A stretch of DNA of 11,386 nt from Clostridia bacterium (GCA_017452945.1 JAFTLD010000100.1:1-11386), one strand, 5' to 3'. Shown: positions 1 through 8,070, numbered from the stretch's first letter. The notes: generated from the letters alone by a model not told the origin. Numbers and translations are program-made.

Positions 1-20
1 AAAGACCTCTGCTTTCCTTT
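1..20 (+). terminator. Possible right arm of an upstream intrinsic terminator, cut by the window edge
   Basis: The first bases read AGACCTCTGC followed by a T-rich run (TTTCCTTT), which looks like the descending arm and tail of an intrinsic terminator whose other arm lies left of the window. The matching arm is not visible, so this is a guess from composition. The rest of positions 21-101 holds a T7 run at 63-69 but no convincing stem before it and no gene. Confidence 0.2.
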
Positions 21-101
21 ATGTTGCATTTACCGCTAATTGATCAGCCTGATGTCTCCCGGTTTTTTTGTTTTGATTTCTGCACTCAACCGAAAATATT
101 G

Positions 102-130
102 TTGACATTTGTACCATAATATGATAAAAT
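102..130 (+). promoter_or_regulatory. Sigma-A-type promoter of the HD-phosphohydrolase gene
   Basis: A perfect -35 box TTGACA (102-107), a 17-nt spacer and a -10 box TAAAAT (125-130, 5 of 6 consensus) preceded by TGA, giving an extended -10. The predicted start of transcription is near 137, leaving a leader of about 26 nt with the GGAGG site at 152-156. This is the strongest promoter in the left half and may drive the genes up to the hairpin at 2710-2752. Confidence 0.8.
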
Positions 131-162
131 AATGTCAAATAGGCATTTCGCGGAGGATTTGT

Positions 163-822
163 ATGATCACCTATGATCAGCTTCGGCACAGCCCGGAGAT
201 CAGAACCTATATTGAGCGCGCGGATGAATCGCTGCGCGCCCTTGGATTTACCGAGCACAGCTTTGCGCACGTCACGCGCGTGGCGGAAACGGCGGCGTAT
301 ATCCTTGGTGAACTGGGGTATGATCCGCACGAGATCGAGCTTGCAAGGATCGCAGGATATTTGCACGATATCGGAAATCTGGTCAACCGCGTGGATCACT
401 CGCAAAGCGGAGCGGTTATGGCGTTCAGAATTCTGGACCATATGGAAATGCCGCCTGAGGATATCGCCACGGTGGTGACGGCTATCGGCAACCACGACGA
501 GGGGACGGGCGTACCTGTCAACGGTGTTGCAGCTGCCTTGATCTTAGCCGATAAATCCGACGTGCGCCGCAGCCGCGTGAGAAACGAGGATTTTGCCACC
601 TTTGATATTCACGACCGCGTGAATTATTCGGTGGAGCATTCGCGTCTTTTGCTGGATGTCGAGCGCAAAACCGTGACGCTGACGTTGGACATTGACACCG
701 CGGTTGCCTCGGTCATGTCGTATTTTGAAATATTTCTTGGCCGTATGATCATGTGCCGCAAGGCTGCGGACAAGCTGGGATTGCAATTCAAATTGAATAT
801 AAACGGACAAATGCTGATCTGA
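163..822 (+). CDS. HD-domain metal-dependent phosphohydrolase, substrate unknown
   Basis: A 219-residue soluble protein. The HD-superfamily metal ligands are visible in order: H36, the H68-D69 doublet in YLHDIGN, and D130 in the ADKSDVRR segment. H79 and H111-D112 (GNHDEG) are further likely metal or substrate ligands. HD proteins hydrolyse phosphate esters, often of nucleotides, but nothing here fixes the substrate. The C-terminal part (about 150-219) is outside the core HD fold and I do not recognise it. It is not an obvious YqeK or RelA/SpoT protein. The start is set by GGAGG at 152-156, six bases before the ATG, behind a near-consensus promoter. The Na/Pi-cotransporter gene begins 36 bases downstream on the same strand, so the two are probably co-transcribed, which hints at a phosphate-related role without proving it. 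Confidence 0.85.
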   Translation: MITYDQLRHSPEIRTYIERADESLRALGFTEHSFAHVTRVAETAAYILGELGYDPHEIELARIAGYLHDIGNLVNRVDHSQSGAVMAFRILDHMEMPPEDIATVVTAIGNHDEGTGVPVNGVAAALILADKSDVRRSRVRNEDFATFDIHDRVNYSVEHSRLLLDVERKTVTLTLDIDTAVASVMSYFEIFLGRMIMCRKAADKLGLQFKLNINGQMLI

Positions 823-827
823 TCGGG

Positions 828-842
828 CGATCTCTGAGATCG
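828..842 (+). other. Small inverted repeat before the cotransporter ribosome binding site
   Basis: A 15-nt palindrome CGATCTCTGAGATCG in the 36-base gap between the HD gene and the Na/Pi-cotransporter gene, just before the AAAGGA ribosome binding site (845-850). As RNA it can form only a short stem of about five pairs and has no T-tract, so it is not a terminator. It may affect translation of the downstream gene or have no function. Confidence 0.3.
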
Positions 843-858
843 GGAAAGGAAAAAGAAA

Positions 859-2685
859 ATGCAAAACTTTTTGAACAATTTTCATGCAGTCATCACACAT
901 GAAGACGTAACGATTTATATGATCCTCAATCTGGTGCTCGGACTTGCGCTGTTCTTGTTCGGTATGGACGTTATGGGTGAGGGCCTGAAAAAGAGCGCAG
1001 GCAACAAGCTTAAGACGATACTGGGCAAAATGACCTCCAACAAGTTTAAGGGCTTTTTGCTGGGCCTTGGCGTAACCCTGATCATTCAGTCTTCGTCCGC
1101 GACGACGGTTATGGTCGTCGGCTTTGTCAACTCTGCAACCATGACGCTTGCACAGGCTGTGGGCGTGATTCTGGGTGCCAACGTGGGTACGGCAATCACC
1201 GCATGGCTGACCGCTATGACAGGTATGGAAATGGCGGGCGCTGAGGGTATTATGAGTGGACTCCAGTATCTCAAACCTGATTTCTGGATGCCCATCCTTG
1301 CCTTGATCGGTATAGGCTTTACCATGTTTGCAAAGAAAAACAGATATAAGCAGCTTGGCAACATTCTGCTGGGCTTTGGCGTGCTGATGACCGGTATGAA
1401 CGTCATGTCCGAGGCTGTTTCGGTACTGAAAAACATTCCCGAATTCGGACAGATCCTCGTTATGTTTGAAAATCCCTTCCTTGGCGTGCTGGCAGGTACG
1501 GTGCTGACCGCAATCGTGCAGTCCTCTTCGGCTTCTGTCGGTATTTTGCAGGCGCTGACCGCATCGGGCGCAATCTCGTTTGGTGTTGCCATCCCGATCG
1601 TCATGGGTCAGAACATCGGTACTTGTGTGACCGCAATGCTTTCGTCTATGAGCTCGTCCAAAAACGGTAAGCGCGCAGCACTCGTACACCTGTATTTCAA
1701 TATTATTGCCGTCACCATCGTGCTCAGCGGCTTCTATATCCTGGATGCAATCTTTGATTTCAGTGCGCTTTTGGGCGCTACCACTAACATGTGGCATATC
1801 GCGATCATCCACACCGTGTTCAAGCTGATCGCGGTCACCATTCTGTTCCCGTTCACCAACTGGATCGTCAAGCTGGCTACCATCTCGGTGCCCGAAAAGT
1901 CCAAGAAAAAGAAGGACGAGGACGGTATTGTGCTGGACGAGCGTTTGTTCATCACCCCTGCCGTTGCAGTAGAGCAGGCTGAGGTTGCAGCACGTAAGAT
2001 GGCAGTTGTTTCGTGTGATGCGATGGATCGCGCGCTCATGCTGCTTAGCAATTATGATTCCAAATCTGCCGATCTTGTACGCAAGTATGAGGATGACGTG
2101 GATAAGATGGAGGATACGATCGGTTCGTACCTGGTCAAGCTGGCCGCAAAGAACAGCTCGGGTGAAGGATCCCGTGAAATTACCAAGCTGCTGCATATTA
2201 TCGGGGACTTGGAGCGCATTTCCGACCACGCGGTCAATATTGCCGAATCGGCAGAGGAAATGAAGGATAAGAACGTGCAGTTCTCGGCTGCCGCGCAAAA
2301 GGAGATCAACACCATGGTCGCCGCTGTGCGTGAGGTGCTTTGGAATGCGCGTGAGGGCTTTATCAACGACGATTTTGACATAGCCGCTTCGGTTGAGCCT
2401 CTGGAGGAGGTTATTGACGATTTGCGCGATGCGATCAAGCTGCACCACATCGTGCGTCTGCAGAACAACGAGTGTACCATGGAAATGGGCTTTATTCTGT
2501 CCGACCTTCTGACAAACTGCGAAAGAGTTGCAGACCATTGCTCCAATATCGCAGGCTGCATGCTTGAGCTTTCCGAGGAAAAGGCGCTGGATATGCATAA
2601 GTATCTGTATGATCTTAAGCACGGCAACCCCGAGTTTGACCGCAGATATCAGGAATATAAGGAAAAGTACCCGATCGAGGGTTGA
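859..2685 (+). CDS. Na+/phosphate cotransporter family protein with C-terminal PhoU domain
   Basis: A 608-residue membrane protein of the NptA/YjbB type (PF02690 repeats plus PhoU). The N-terminal 340 residues are hydrophobic with about eight or nine membrane segments and contain the inverted internal duplication typical of the family: two QSSSA motifs (77-81 and 221-225), each followed by a GxNxGT motif (106-111 and 250-255). A charged linker (346-358) leads to a helical PhoU-like region (about 375-580) with two ExxRxxDH-type motifs (452-458 and 555-560). Family members move phosphate with sodium; E. coli YjbB exports phosphate, so the direction here is not certain. The start is supported by AAAGGA at 845-850. 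It follows the HD gene closely and is followed by a hairpin at 2710-2752. All parts look intact. Confidence 0.93.
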   Translation: MQNFLNNFHAVITHEDVTIYMILNLVLGLALFLFGMDVMGEGLKKSAGNKLKTILGKMTSNKFKGFLLGLGVTLIIQSSSATTVMVVGFVNSATMTLAQAVGVILGANVGTAITAWLTAMTGMEMAGAEGIMSGLQYLKPDFWMPILALIGIGFTMFAKKNRYKQLGNILLGFGVLMTGMNVMSEAVSVLKNIPEFGQILVMFENPFLGVLAGTVLTAIVQSSSASVGILQALTASGAISFGVAIPIVMGQNIGTCVTAMLSSMSSSKNGKRAALVHLYFNIIAVTIVLSGFYILDAIFDFSALLGATTNMWHIAIIHTVFKLIAVTILFPFTNWIVKLATISVPEKSKKKKDEDGIVLDERLFITPAVAVEQAEVAARKMAVVSCDAMDRALMLLSNYDSKSADLVRKYEDDVDKMEDTIGSYLVKLAAKNSSGEGSREITKLLHIIGDLERISDHAVNIAESAEEMKDKNVQFSAAAQKEINTMVAAVREVLWNAREGFINDDFDIAASVEPLEEVIDDLRDAIKLHHIVRLQNNECTMEMGFILSDLLTNCERVADHCSNIAGCMLELSEEKALDMHKYLYDLKHGNPEFDRRYQEYKEKYPIEG

Positions 2686-2709
2686 TCCTTTGAAAATAAT
2701 ATAAAAAGA

Positions 2710-2752
2710 GTGGGGAAAATTGACCTTTGCAAGACAAGGTCGATTTTCCCAC
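2710..2752 (+). terminator. Long hairpin between the cotransporter gene and nth
   Basis: Arms 2710-2727 and 2736-2752 pair over about 17 positions with one bulged G and one G-T wobble, with an 8-nt loop. The tail on the plus strand (GCTTTATTG) is a poor T-tract, so termination after the cotransporter gene may be partial. On the minus strand the tail CTCTTTTTATATT is better, but no leftward gene lies close by on the right. The hairpin ends only ten bases before the nth ribosome binding site, so it could also act as attenuator or mRNA-stability element. Confidence 0.6.
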
Positions 2753-2771
2753 GCTTTATTGAAGGAAGAAA

Positions 2772-3473
2772 ATGAAAAATTTCAAAAGAACAAAGCAATA
2801 TAGAGAAACCAAGGAGCGGTTTGCCATCGTTTCGCAAAGGCTTGCCGAAATCTATCCGGGTGCGGAGTGCGCGCTGGAGTGGAGAAGTGATACTCCCGAT
2901 CCCGCAGACGACGGTTGGCGCCTTTTGATCATGGGCAGGCTGTCAGCGCAATGCACCGATGCAAGAGTCAATATCGTGTGCCGCGATCTGTTTGCAGTGT
3001 ATCCCACGGCACAGGCCGTAGCGGAAGCACCCATTGAGGAGCTGGAAAGATTGGTGCATTCCTGCGGCTTTTATAGGGCAAAGGCACGCAATATCAAGGA
3101 CTCGTGCGCGCGATTGGTCAATGAATTTGACGGCAGAGTTCCCGCGGACCGCGAGGTGCTGCTGACCTTCCCCGGCGTGGGGCGTAAGATCGCCAATCTT
3201 TTGCTGGGAGATCTGTACGGCATCCCCGGCATTGTGGCCGATACGCACATCATCTGCATCGGCGGCAGACTCGGCGCGTATCCCACGGAGCTGAAGGATC
3301 CGCATAAGGTGGAAAAGATATTGGATATGTACGTCGAGCCTGCGGAGCAGAGTGATTTTTGCCACCGTGCTGTGCAGTTTGGCAGAGATTATTGCACGGC
3401 AAGATCGCCTAGGTGCGGAGAATGCCCGCTCAGTGATATTTGCCCGTATGCAAAGGAGCTGTGCAAGGCGTGA
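2772..3473 (+). CDS. nth: Endonuclease III (DNA glycosylase/AP lyase)
   Basis: A 233-residue HhH-GPD base-excision repair enzyme that removes oxidised pyrimidines and nicks abasic sites. The helix-hairpin-helix stretch is FPGVGRKIAN (133-142), with the catalytic lysine K139 and the catalytic aspartate D157 in VADTHI. The [4Fe-4S] cluster ligands C208, C215, C218 and C224 have the exact C-x6-C-x2-C-x5-C spacing of endonuclease III. The conserved LSAQ stretch is at 57-60. The protein is about 20 residues longer than the E. coli enzyme (211), mainly at the N-terminus. The AAGGAAG site at 2762-2768 supports the chosen ATG. No convincing promoter was found, so it may be transcribed by read-through of the hairpin before it. 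Function is near certain from the motifs. Confidence 0.95.
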   Translation: MKNFKRTKQYRETKERFAIVSQRLAEIYPGAECALEWRSDTPDPADDGWRLLIMGRLSAQCTDARVNIVCRDLFAVYPTAQAVAEAPIEELERLVHSCGFYRAKARNIKDSCARLVNEFDGRVPADREVLLTFPGVGRKIANLLLGDLYGIPGIVADTHIICIGGRLGAYPTELKDPHKVEKILDMYVEPAEQSDFCHRAVQFGRDYCTARSPRCGECPLSDICPYAKELCKA

Positions 3474-3558
3474 AAATGCCCGGGTGAAGGAGCTTTTTGG
3501 ACATTTATCAATTTTGCTTACCTAACGAAATCCTCATTCATGAAAGAAAGGATGTGAT

Positions 3559-5406
3559 ATGATGGAAACACAACATAAAACCTATGGCAAGGCCGCGAGG
3601 TTGTGGCATTTTTTGCGCAAGAGCCGTCTGTGGTTTGCGCTGGGCATTTTGTGCGCCTTTGCCATGACAGGATTGGAAATGGTCGCACCGCAGATCGTCA
3701 ACTTCACCGTGGACAATTTGCTTGGCGGTGAGGCGTTGGAGCTGCCTGCATGGGTGCTGCAGCTTGTGCCGCAGCTTGACGTGGCAGCCCTGATCGCGTA
3801 TTTGCAGCATAGGCTGTGGATCGTGGCCGTTGCCGTGGTGGTAACGGGTGCTGCCTCGGTGCTTTGCCGCTTTGGCAATATGTATTTCAACAACAAGGGC
3901 GGCGAGAGCATGATCAAAACCATCCGTGACGATCTGTTTGCCCATATCGGCTGCCTGCCGCAGAGCTTTTATGCGCAGAATAAAACGGGAGATCTGATCC
4001 AGCGTTCCACCTCGGACGTAGAAATGGTCAAGAACTTTGTAGCCGAGCAGTTGGTGCCTTTGTTCCGCGTGATCATTTTGCTGACCGTATCGCTGAGCGT
4101 CATGTTCATCATGAATTATAAGCTTGCGTTTGTGTCTTTGGCCTTTGTCCCCATTGTGCTGACTTATTCGCTGGTCTTCCGCCACTTTATCAGCAAGCAT
4201 TTCGAGGCTTGCGACGTGTGCGAGGGTGAGCTTTCCTCGATCACGCAGGAAAATCTGACAGGCGTGCGCGTGGTGCGTGCGTTTGGCAGAGAGAGAAGTG
4301 AGATCGAAAAGTTCGATCAGAAAAACAAAGAGTACGGAGATCGCAACGTGCGCCTGACCTGGTTGTTTACCTGGTTCTGGATCATCGGTGACTTCTTCTC
4401 GGGCATGCAGGTGCTGGCTGTGCTTGGCGTGGGTACGTATTTGTGCGTCACGCAGGGCATGGAGCTTGGCGATCTTCTGGCATTTGTGACTTACAATGCC
4501 ATGATGCTGTGGCCCGTGCGTTCACTTGGCAGAATCGTGTCCGAGATGAGTAAAGCGGGTGTGGCGCTTGGCAGAATCAACCACATTCTCAATACAAGCC
4601 CCGAAATGCAGACTGAGCAGGTTAGAACGCCCGATTTCAAGGGTGACATTGCGTTCAAGGATATCAGCTTCCGATATGAAAACGAGGGTGCGGAGATCTT
4701 GCGCGACGTTTCCTTTACGGTCAAGGGTGGCAGCGTGATCGGCATCATGGGCGGTACGGGCTCGGGAAAGAGTACCCTGATGGGCCTGCTCGACCGACTT
4801 TATGAGCTACAGGATGGCAGCATTACCATCGGCGGCGTGCCGATCGAACAGATCGACCGCGCAGAATTGCACCGCCATGTGGGGTACGTGCTGCAGGATA
4901 CGTATTTGTTCTCGGGAACGATTGCGGAGAATATCTGCATGGGTACCGAGAGCGTGGATATGGAGCAGGTCAAATACGCGTCACGCGTGGCTTGCTTTGA
5001 CGGTGCGGTGTCCGAGTTCAAGGATGGATACCAAACCTTTGTCGGTGAGCGTGGCGTTACGCTCTCGGGCGGTCAGAAGCAGAGATGCTCGATTGCCAGA
5101 ATGCTGGCAATGCGCCCGGATATTATGATCTTTGACGATTCTCTTTCCGCGGTGGACAGCGAAACCGACGCTGCCATCCGTCGCGTTTTGCGTCGTGAAT
5201 TTGAAAATTGCACGGTCATTCTGATCTCGCATCGCATCACAACGCTCTCGCACGCGGACAATATCGTGGTGCTGGACGAGGGACGCGTGGCCGAGATGGG
5301 TACGCATGAAGAGCTGGTGGCCCGTGGCGGTATTTACAGCCGCGTGTGCGCAATGCAGGGAAGAGATGATGCCAAGGCTGCAAACGGTGGGGAGGTGACG
5401 GCATGA
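3559..5406 (+). CDS. ABC exporter half-transporter, subunit with degenerate Walker B
   Basis: A 615-residue type I ABC exporter subunit: six membrane helices (about residues 24-322) followed by a nucleotide-binding domain (about 362-600). Visible motifs: Walker A GGTGSGKST (398-406), Q-loop Q446, canonical signature LSGGQ (502-506), Walker B IMIFDD with D527 in place of the catalytic glutamate, and H-loop H558. The Glu-to-Asp change marks the non-catalytic site of heterodimeric exporters such as TM287/288 and BmrCD. A long loop between helices 1 and 2 (about 53-83) faces outside. GAAAGGA at 3546-3552 serves the ATG at 3559; the next codon is also ATG and could be the start. The stop overlaps the next gene by the ATGA tetranucleotide, implying coupled translation of a heterodimer. 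The substrate (drug, lipid or peptide) cannot be told. Confidence 0.93.
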   Translation: MMETQHKTYGKAARLWHFLRKSRLWFALGILCAFAMTGLEMVAPQIVNFTVDNLLGGEALELPAWVLQLVPQLDVAALIAYLQHRLWIVAVAVVVTGAASVLCRFGNMYFNNKGGESMIKTIRDDLFAHIGCLPQSFYAQNKTGDLIQRSTSDVEMVKNFVAEQLVPLFRVIILLTVSLSVMFIMNYKLAFVSLAFVPIVLTYSLVFRHFISKHFEACDVCEGELSSITQENLTGVRVVRAFGRERSEIEKFDQKNKEYGDRNVRLTWLFTWFWIIGDFFSGMQVLAVLGVGTYLCVTQGMELGDLLAFVTYNAMMLWPVRSLGRIVSEMSKAGVALGRINHILNTSPEMQTEQVRTPDFKGDIAFKDISFRYENEGAEILRDVSFTVKGGSVIGIMGGTGSGKSTLMGLLDRLYELQDGSITIGGVPIEQIDRAELHRHVGYVLQDTYLFSGTIAENICMGTESVDMEQVKYASRVACFDGAVSEFKDGYQTFVGERGVTLSGGQKQRCSIARMLAMRPDIMIFDDSLSAVDSETDAAIRRVLRREFENCTVILISHRITTLSHADNIVVLDEGRVAEMGTHEELVARGGIYSRVCAMQGRDDAKAANGGEVTA

Positions 5407-7241
5407 GTACCAAAGAAGTCAGAAAAAAGAGCCGTATCAAGCTGCCCTATCCTAAGGTAATTGCATTTTTTAAGCCTTATTTGTGGGTATTTGGCGTGAT
5501 CTTGGTGCTGGGTGTTTACAGCGGCGTGGTGGATATCTGCCTGCCCCTGTTCCAGCAGTATGCCATTGACAATTTTATTACACCCGATACTGTGTCGGGA
5601 CTTGGACTGTTTTGCATTTGCTACGCGCTGTTTTTGCTGACGCGTATCGTGGCCGATTTCATTTCGTCGTATCAGACGGGACGCATCGAGGTGCTGATCG
5701 CAAGAGATATGCGCGGTGCGTGCTTTAAGCATCTGCAGTCGCTGTCATTTTCGTTCTTTAACCAAAACAGCGTGGGATATCTGCATTCGCGCATCATGAG
5801 CGATACCGGCCGTATCGGCGGCGTGATCGCGTGGGATTTCATGAGCGGTATATGGAATTTGTCGTACCTGATCGGTGCGGCCGTGGTCATGTTCGTGCTG
5901 GATTGGCGGCTTGCCTTGTGCGTCATGGTCATCGTTCCCGTCATTGCATTGGGTGCTGCGCTGTTTGAGCGCAAGCTGCGCGGACTCAATAAGGAGGTCA
6001 GAGAGCTGAATTCGCAGATCTCGGGCAAGTTCAACGAGAGCATTACCGGCTCGCGCACCGTGCGCGTGCTGGGCGCGGAAGAAAAGATGAAATCAAGCTT
6101 TTTCGCGCTGACGGGCAAGATGAACCGCACCTCCGTGCTGACCGCACGCGTGCGCGCAAGCTTTATCTGTCTGATCGCGTTTTCCACCTCCATGGCGCTG
6201 GCTTTGGTGCTGTGGCGCGGCGGCTTGATCGCGCAAAAGGACGTGGAATTTTTGGGCAAGCTCTCGGTGTTCATGACGTATGCCATGAATATGATGGAGC
6301 AGGTGCAATGGGTGGTCAACGCCATGGCGGACATGATCTTTGTGCGCGTGAACATGGAGCGCGTTTCCAAGATTCTGGAAACCGAGTCGGACGTGCCGGA
6401 CAGCCCTGAGGTGGTCGGAAAGTATGGTGACACCTTCCATCCCAAGCGCGAGAACTGGGAGCCCTTGCACGGTGATATTACCTTCAAGGACGTATCCTTT
6501 ATGTACCCGGACGGCAACGAATGGGTGCTGGAAAACTTTGATCTGCACGTACCCAAGGGTACGAACGTAGCCATCGTGGGAGAGACGGGCGCGGGAAAAT
6601 CCACGCTTGTCAACTTGGTCTGCCGCTTTTATGATCCCACCAAGGGACAGGTGCTGATTGACGGCAGGGATGCAAGAGAGAGGAGCCAGCTGTGGCTGCA
6701 TTCCTCGCTGGGATACGTGCTGCAAACACCGCATTTGTTCTCAGGCTCTATTGCCGAGAATTTGCGCTACGGCAATCCGAACGCTACCGAGCAGGAGATG
6801 GAGGCCGCTTTGCGCGAGATCGACGCGTGGAGAATTGTGGAGCGCATGGGCAAGGGGCTTGAGAGTGACGTGGGTGAGGGCGGTGATCTGCTCTCTACAG
6901 GTGAAAAGCAGCTTTTGTCGTTTGCGCGCGTTATGCTGGCCAATCCCTCGATCTTGGTGCTGGACGAGGCTACCTCGTCTGTGGACAGCCACACCGAGCA
7001 GTTGATCCAGGCAGCCACCGAAAGAGTCAGCCAAGGGCGCACGTGCTTTATCATTGCGCACAGGCTTTCCACCATCAGACAGGCTGATATCATCTTGGCC
7101 GTCAAGGATGGCAAGATCATCGAGCGTGGCAACCATGACGAGCTGATGGCCGAAAAGGGATATTATTATCGCCTGTATACCCGTCAGTACGAGGACGAGC
7201 AGACGCAGATCGTGTTGGATAAGAAAATGAATGATGAATAA
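5403..7241 (+). CDS. ABC exporter half-transporter, catalytic Walker B partner
   Basis: A 612-residue type I ABC exporter subunit, partner of the preceding gene. Six membrane helices (about 27-305) precede the nucleotide-binding domain (about 357-595). Motifs: Walker A GETGAGKST (393-401), Q-loop Q441, Walker B ILVLDE with the catalytic glutamate E522, and H-loop H553. The signature is LSTGE (497-501) rather than LSGGQ. Combined with the partner's LSGGQ, its own Walker A and B make the working ATP site, while its LSTGE faces the partner's Asp-containing degenerate site. GGAGG at 5391-5395, inside the end of the previous gene, lies seven bases before the ATG. The last codons (Met-Asn-Asp-Glu-stop) are made from the ATGAATA-type heptamer repeat that continues into the terminator. 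Confidence 0.93.
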   Translation: MSTKEVRKKSRIKLPYPKVIAFFKPYLWVFGVILVLGVYSGVVDICLPLFQQYAIDNFITPDTVSGLGLFCICYALFLLTRIVADFISSYQTGRIEVLIARDMRGACFKHLQSLSFSFFNQNSVGYLHSRIMSDTGRIGGVIAWDFMSGIWNLSYLIGAAVVMFVLDWRLALCVMVIVPVIALGAALFERKLRGLNKEVRELNSQISGKFNESITGSRTVRVLGAEEKMKSSFFALTGKMNRTSVLTARVRASFICLIAFSTSMALALVLWRGGLIAQKDVEFLGKLSVFMTYAMNMMEQVQWVVNAMADMIFVRVNMERVSKILETESDVPDSPEVVGKYGDTFHPKRENWEPLHGDITFKDVSFMYPDGNEWVLENFDLHVPKGTNVAIVGETGAGKSTLVNLVCRFYDPTKGQVLIDGRDARERSQLWLHSSLGYVLQTPHLFSGSIAENLRYGNPNATEQEMEAALREIDAWRIVERMGKGLESDVGEGGDLLSTGEKQLLSFARVMLANPSILVLDEATSSVDSHTEQLIQAATERVSQGRTCFIIAHRLSTIRQADIILAVKDGKIIERGNHDELMAEKGYYYRLYTRQYEDEQTQIVLDKKMNDE

Positions 7242-7268
7242 TGAATAATGAATATTGAACAATGAATA
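7227..7268 (+). repeat. Tandem ATGAATA heptamer repeat across the ABC gene stop codon
   Basis: Six consecutive 7-nt units: ATGAATG, three copies of ATGAATA, the variant TTGAACA, and ATGAATA. The first two units encode the last residues and stop codon of the second ABC gene. The last unit lies inside the left arm of the large palindrome. Inverted units TATTCAT (7315-7321) and TATTCAC (7322-7328) stand on the other side, so the array flanks the palindrome as inverted repeats. I recall similar TGAATAA-rich repeats near gene ends in other Clostridia, but no search was possible. Confidence 0.75.
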
Positions 7269-7322
7269 ATTAAGGTAGAAAAACCGCCCCCAGGGGCGGT
7301 TTTTCTACCTTAATTATTCATT
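7261..7322. terminator. Perfect 62-nt palindrome acting as bidirectional terminator
   Basis: Arms 7261-7290 and 7293-7322 are exact reverse complements over 30 bases with only CA between them. The core is AAAAACCGCCCC / GGGGCGGTTTTT, which on either strand gives a GC-rich stem followed by T5, as expected of an intrinsic terminator for both converging units (second ABC gene and thioesterase). Outside the core, pairing continues through AT-rich heptamer repeats. The thioesterase stop codon (7321-7323) lies at the outer edge of the right arm. The perfection and length exceed what termination needs, which fits a small palindromic mobile or repeat element as well. Confidence 0.85.
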
Positions 7323-8058
7323 ATTCACTCATATCCTTCAGATACAGCTCTGCTTCCATGCAGGTCTTGCCGTCCTGATTGATCAGACGGAACCAATAAC
7401 CGTTCTCGCTTTCTGCGCGGTAAATGGTCAGAATGTCGCCATAGGCGGCCTCGTGTAAGTAGGAGAGCGAAAATCCGCTGACAAATTTGCCCAGCATATC
7501 GGGTACGTAATCGCACAGCATGTCGGGGTACTTGGTGTTGTTCATGTGCATGTTGTAATCCAGATCCGAGTAGCGCACTTCGCGCTTGCCTACCTCGCAA
7601 AGCTGTGCGGAGGAAGGAATGCGTGCGCGACGGGGCAGCTCGTTTTTATAGATCTGCTCGTCTGCCGGGAAAAGTGCGGCTGCGGGGAAATCCTCGGATT
7701 TGATAAAGGTATGCTCCTTGAGGTTGACCAAGGCCCATTCGGATGAGGCGCGGGCATAGGTTTTGCCGTCGTATTCGATCTCAAAGCAGCGGTTAAAGGT
7801 ATAGGAGCGCGAGGGGGGACACCAGGTATTGACCCAGATGCGGATGTAAGGAGGGAGCGGCGCGTCAATGCTGACCTGAATGCGGCTCATAATAAAGCCA
7901 ATCCCGTCGCGCTGATGGATCTCGTCCAGATCCAATTCTACAGAACGGCATTGCCTGTTGGCACATTCCTGCATGTACATCAGCACCTGTGAGGGGCGGA
8001 TGATCAGATCGGGATCGGTATCATGCCATTTGGTTAAAAAATGTTCGGTATATTTCAT
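7321..8058 (-). CDS. Acyl-ACP thioesterase (FatA/FatB family)
   Basis: A 245-residue protein of the acyl-ACP thioesterase family (PF01643), with two hotdog folds: about 1-125 and 155-245. It hydrolyses acyl-ACP to release free fatty acid and so ends fatty-acid synthesis early. The second hotdog has the hallmark D-x-N-x-H-x-N-N stretch DLDYNMHMNN (165-174), giving catalytic D167, N169 and H171, with E203 in YLHEAAYGD as the probable fourth residue of the Asp-Asn-His-Glu set of plant FatB. The length is normal for bacterial members, which lack the plant transit peptide. GGAGGT (8065-8070 on this strand) lies six bases before the ATG, and the T-tract of the fba terminator touches this site. There is thus no room for a promoter between them, and expression may depend on read-through from fba. 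Chain-length preference cannot be read from the sequence. Confidence 0.92.
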   Translation of the reverse strand: MKYTEHFLTKWHDTDPDLIIRPSQVLMYMQECANRQCRSVELDLDEIHQRDGIGFIMSRIQVSIDAPLPPYIRIWVNTWCPPSRSYTFNRCFEIEYDGKTYARASSEWALVNLKEHTFIKSEDFPAAALFPADEQIYKNELPRRARIPSSAQLCEVGKREVRYSDLDYNMHMNNTKYPDMLCDYVPDMLGKFVSGFSLSYLHEAAYGDILTIYRAESENGYWFRLINQDGKTCMEAELYLKDMSE

Positions 8059-8070
8059 AGATTTACCTCC

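Noticed and set aside
544..2622. A 692-codon open frame on the minus strand opposite the HD and Na/Pi-cotransporter genes.
   Set aside because: It is in exact codon register with both sense genes, so it stays open simply because they avoid the codons TTA, CTA and TCA over this stretch. The product is rich in His, Cys, Arg and Gln with no domain pattern, as expected of the antisense of a membrane protein.
3474..3558. A search for a promoter of the ABC exporter genes in the gap after nth.
   Set aside because: TTGGAC at about 3498 has no acceptable -10 at the right distance. No terminator is visible after nth either, so read-through from nth is as likely.
5672..6613. A 313-codon minus-strand frame opposite the second ABC gene.
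   Set aside because: Ser/Thr/Ile-rich translation without domains, fully inside a gene with complete ABC motifs. A shadow frame.
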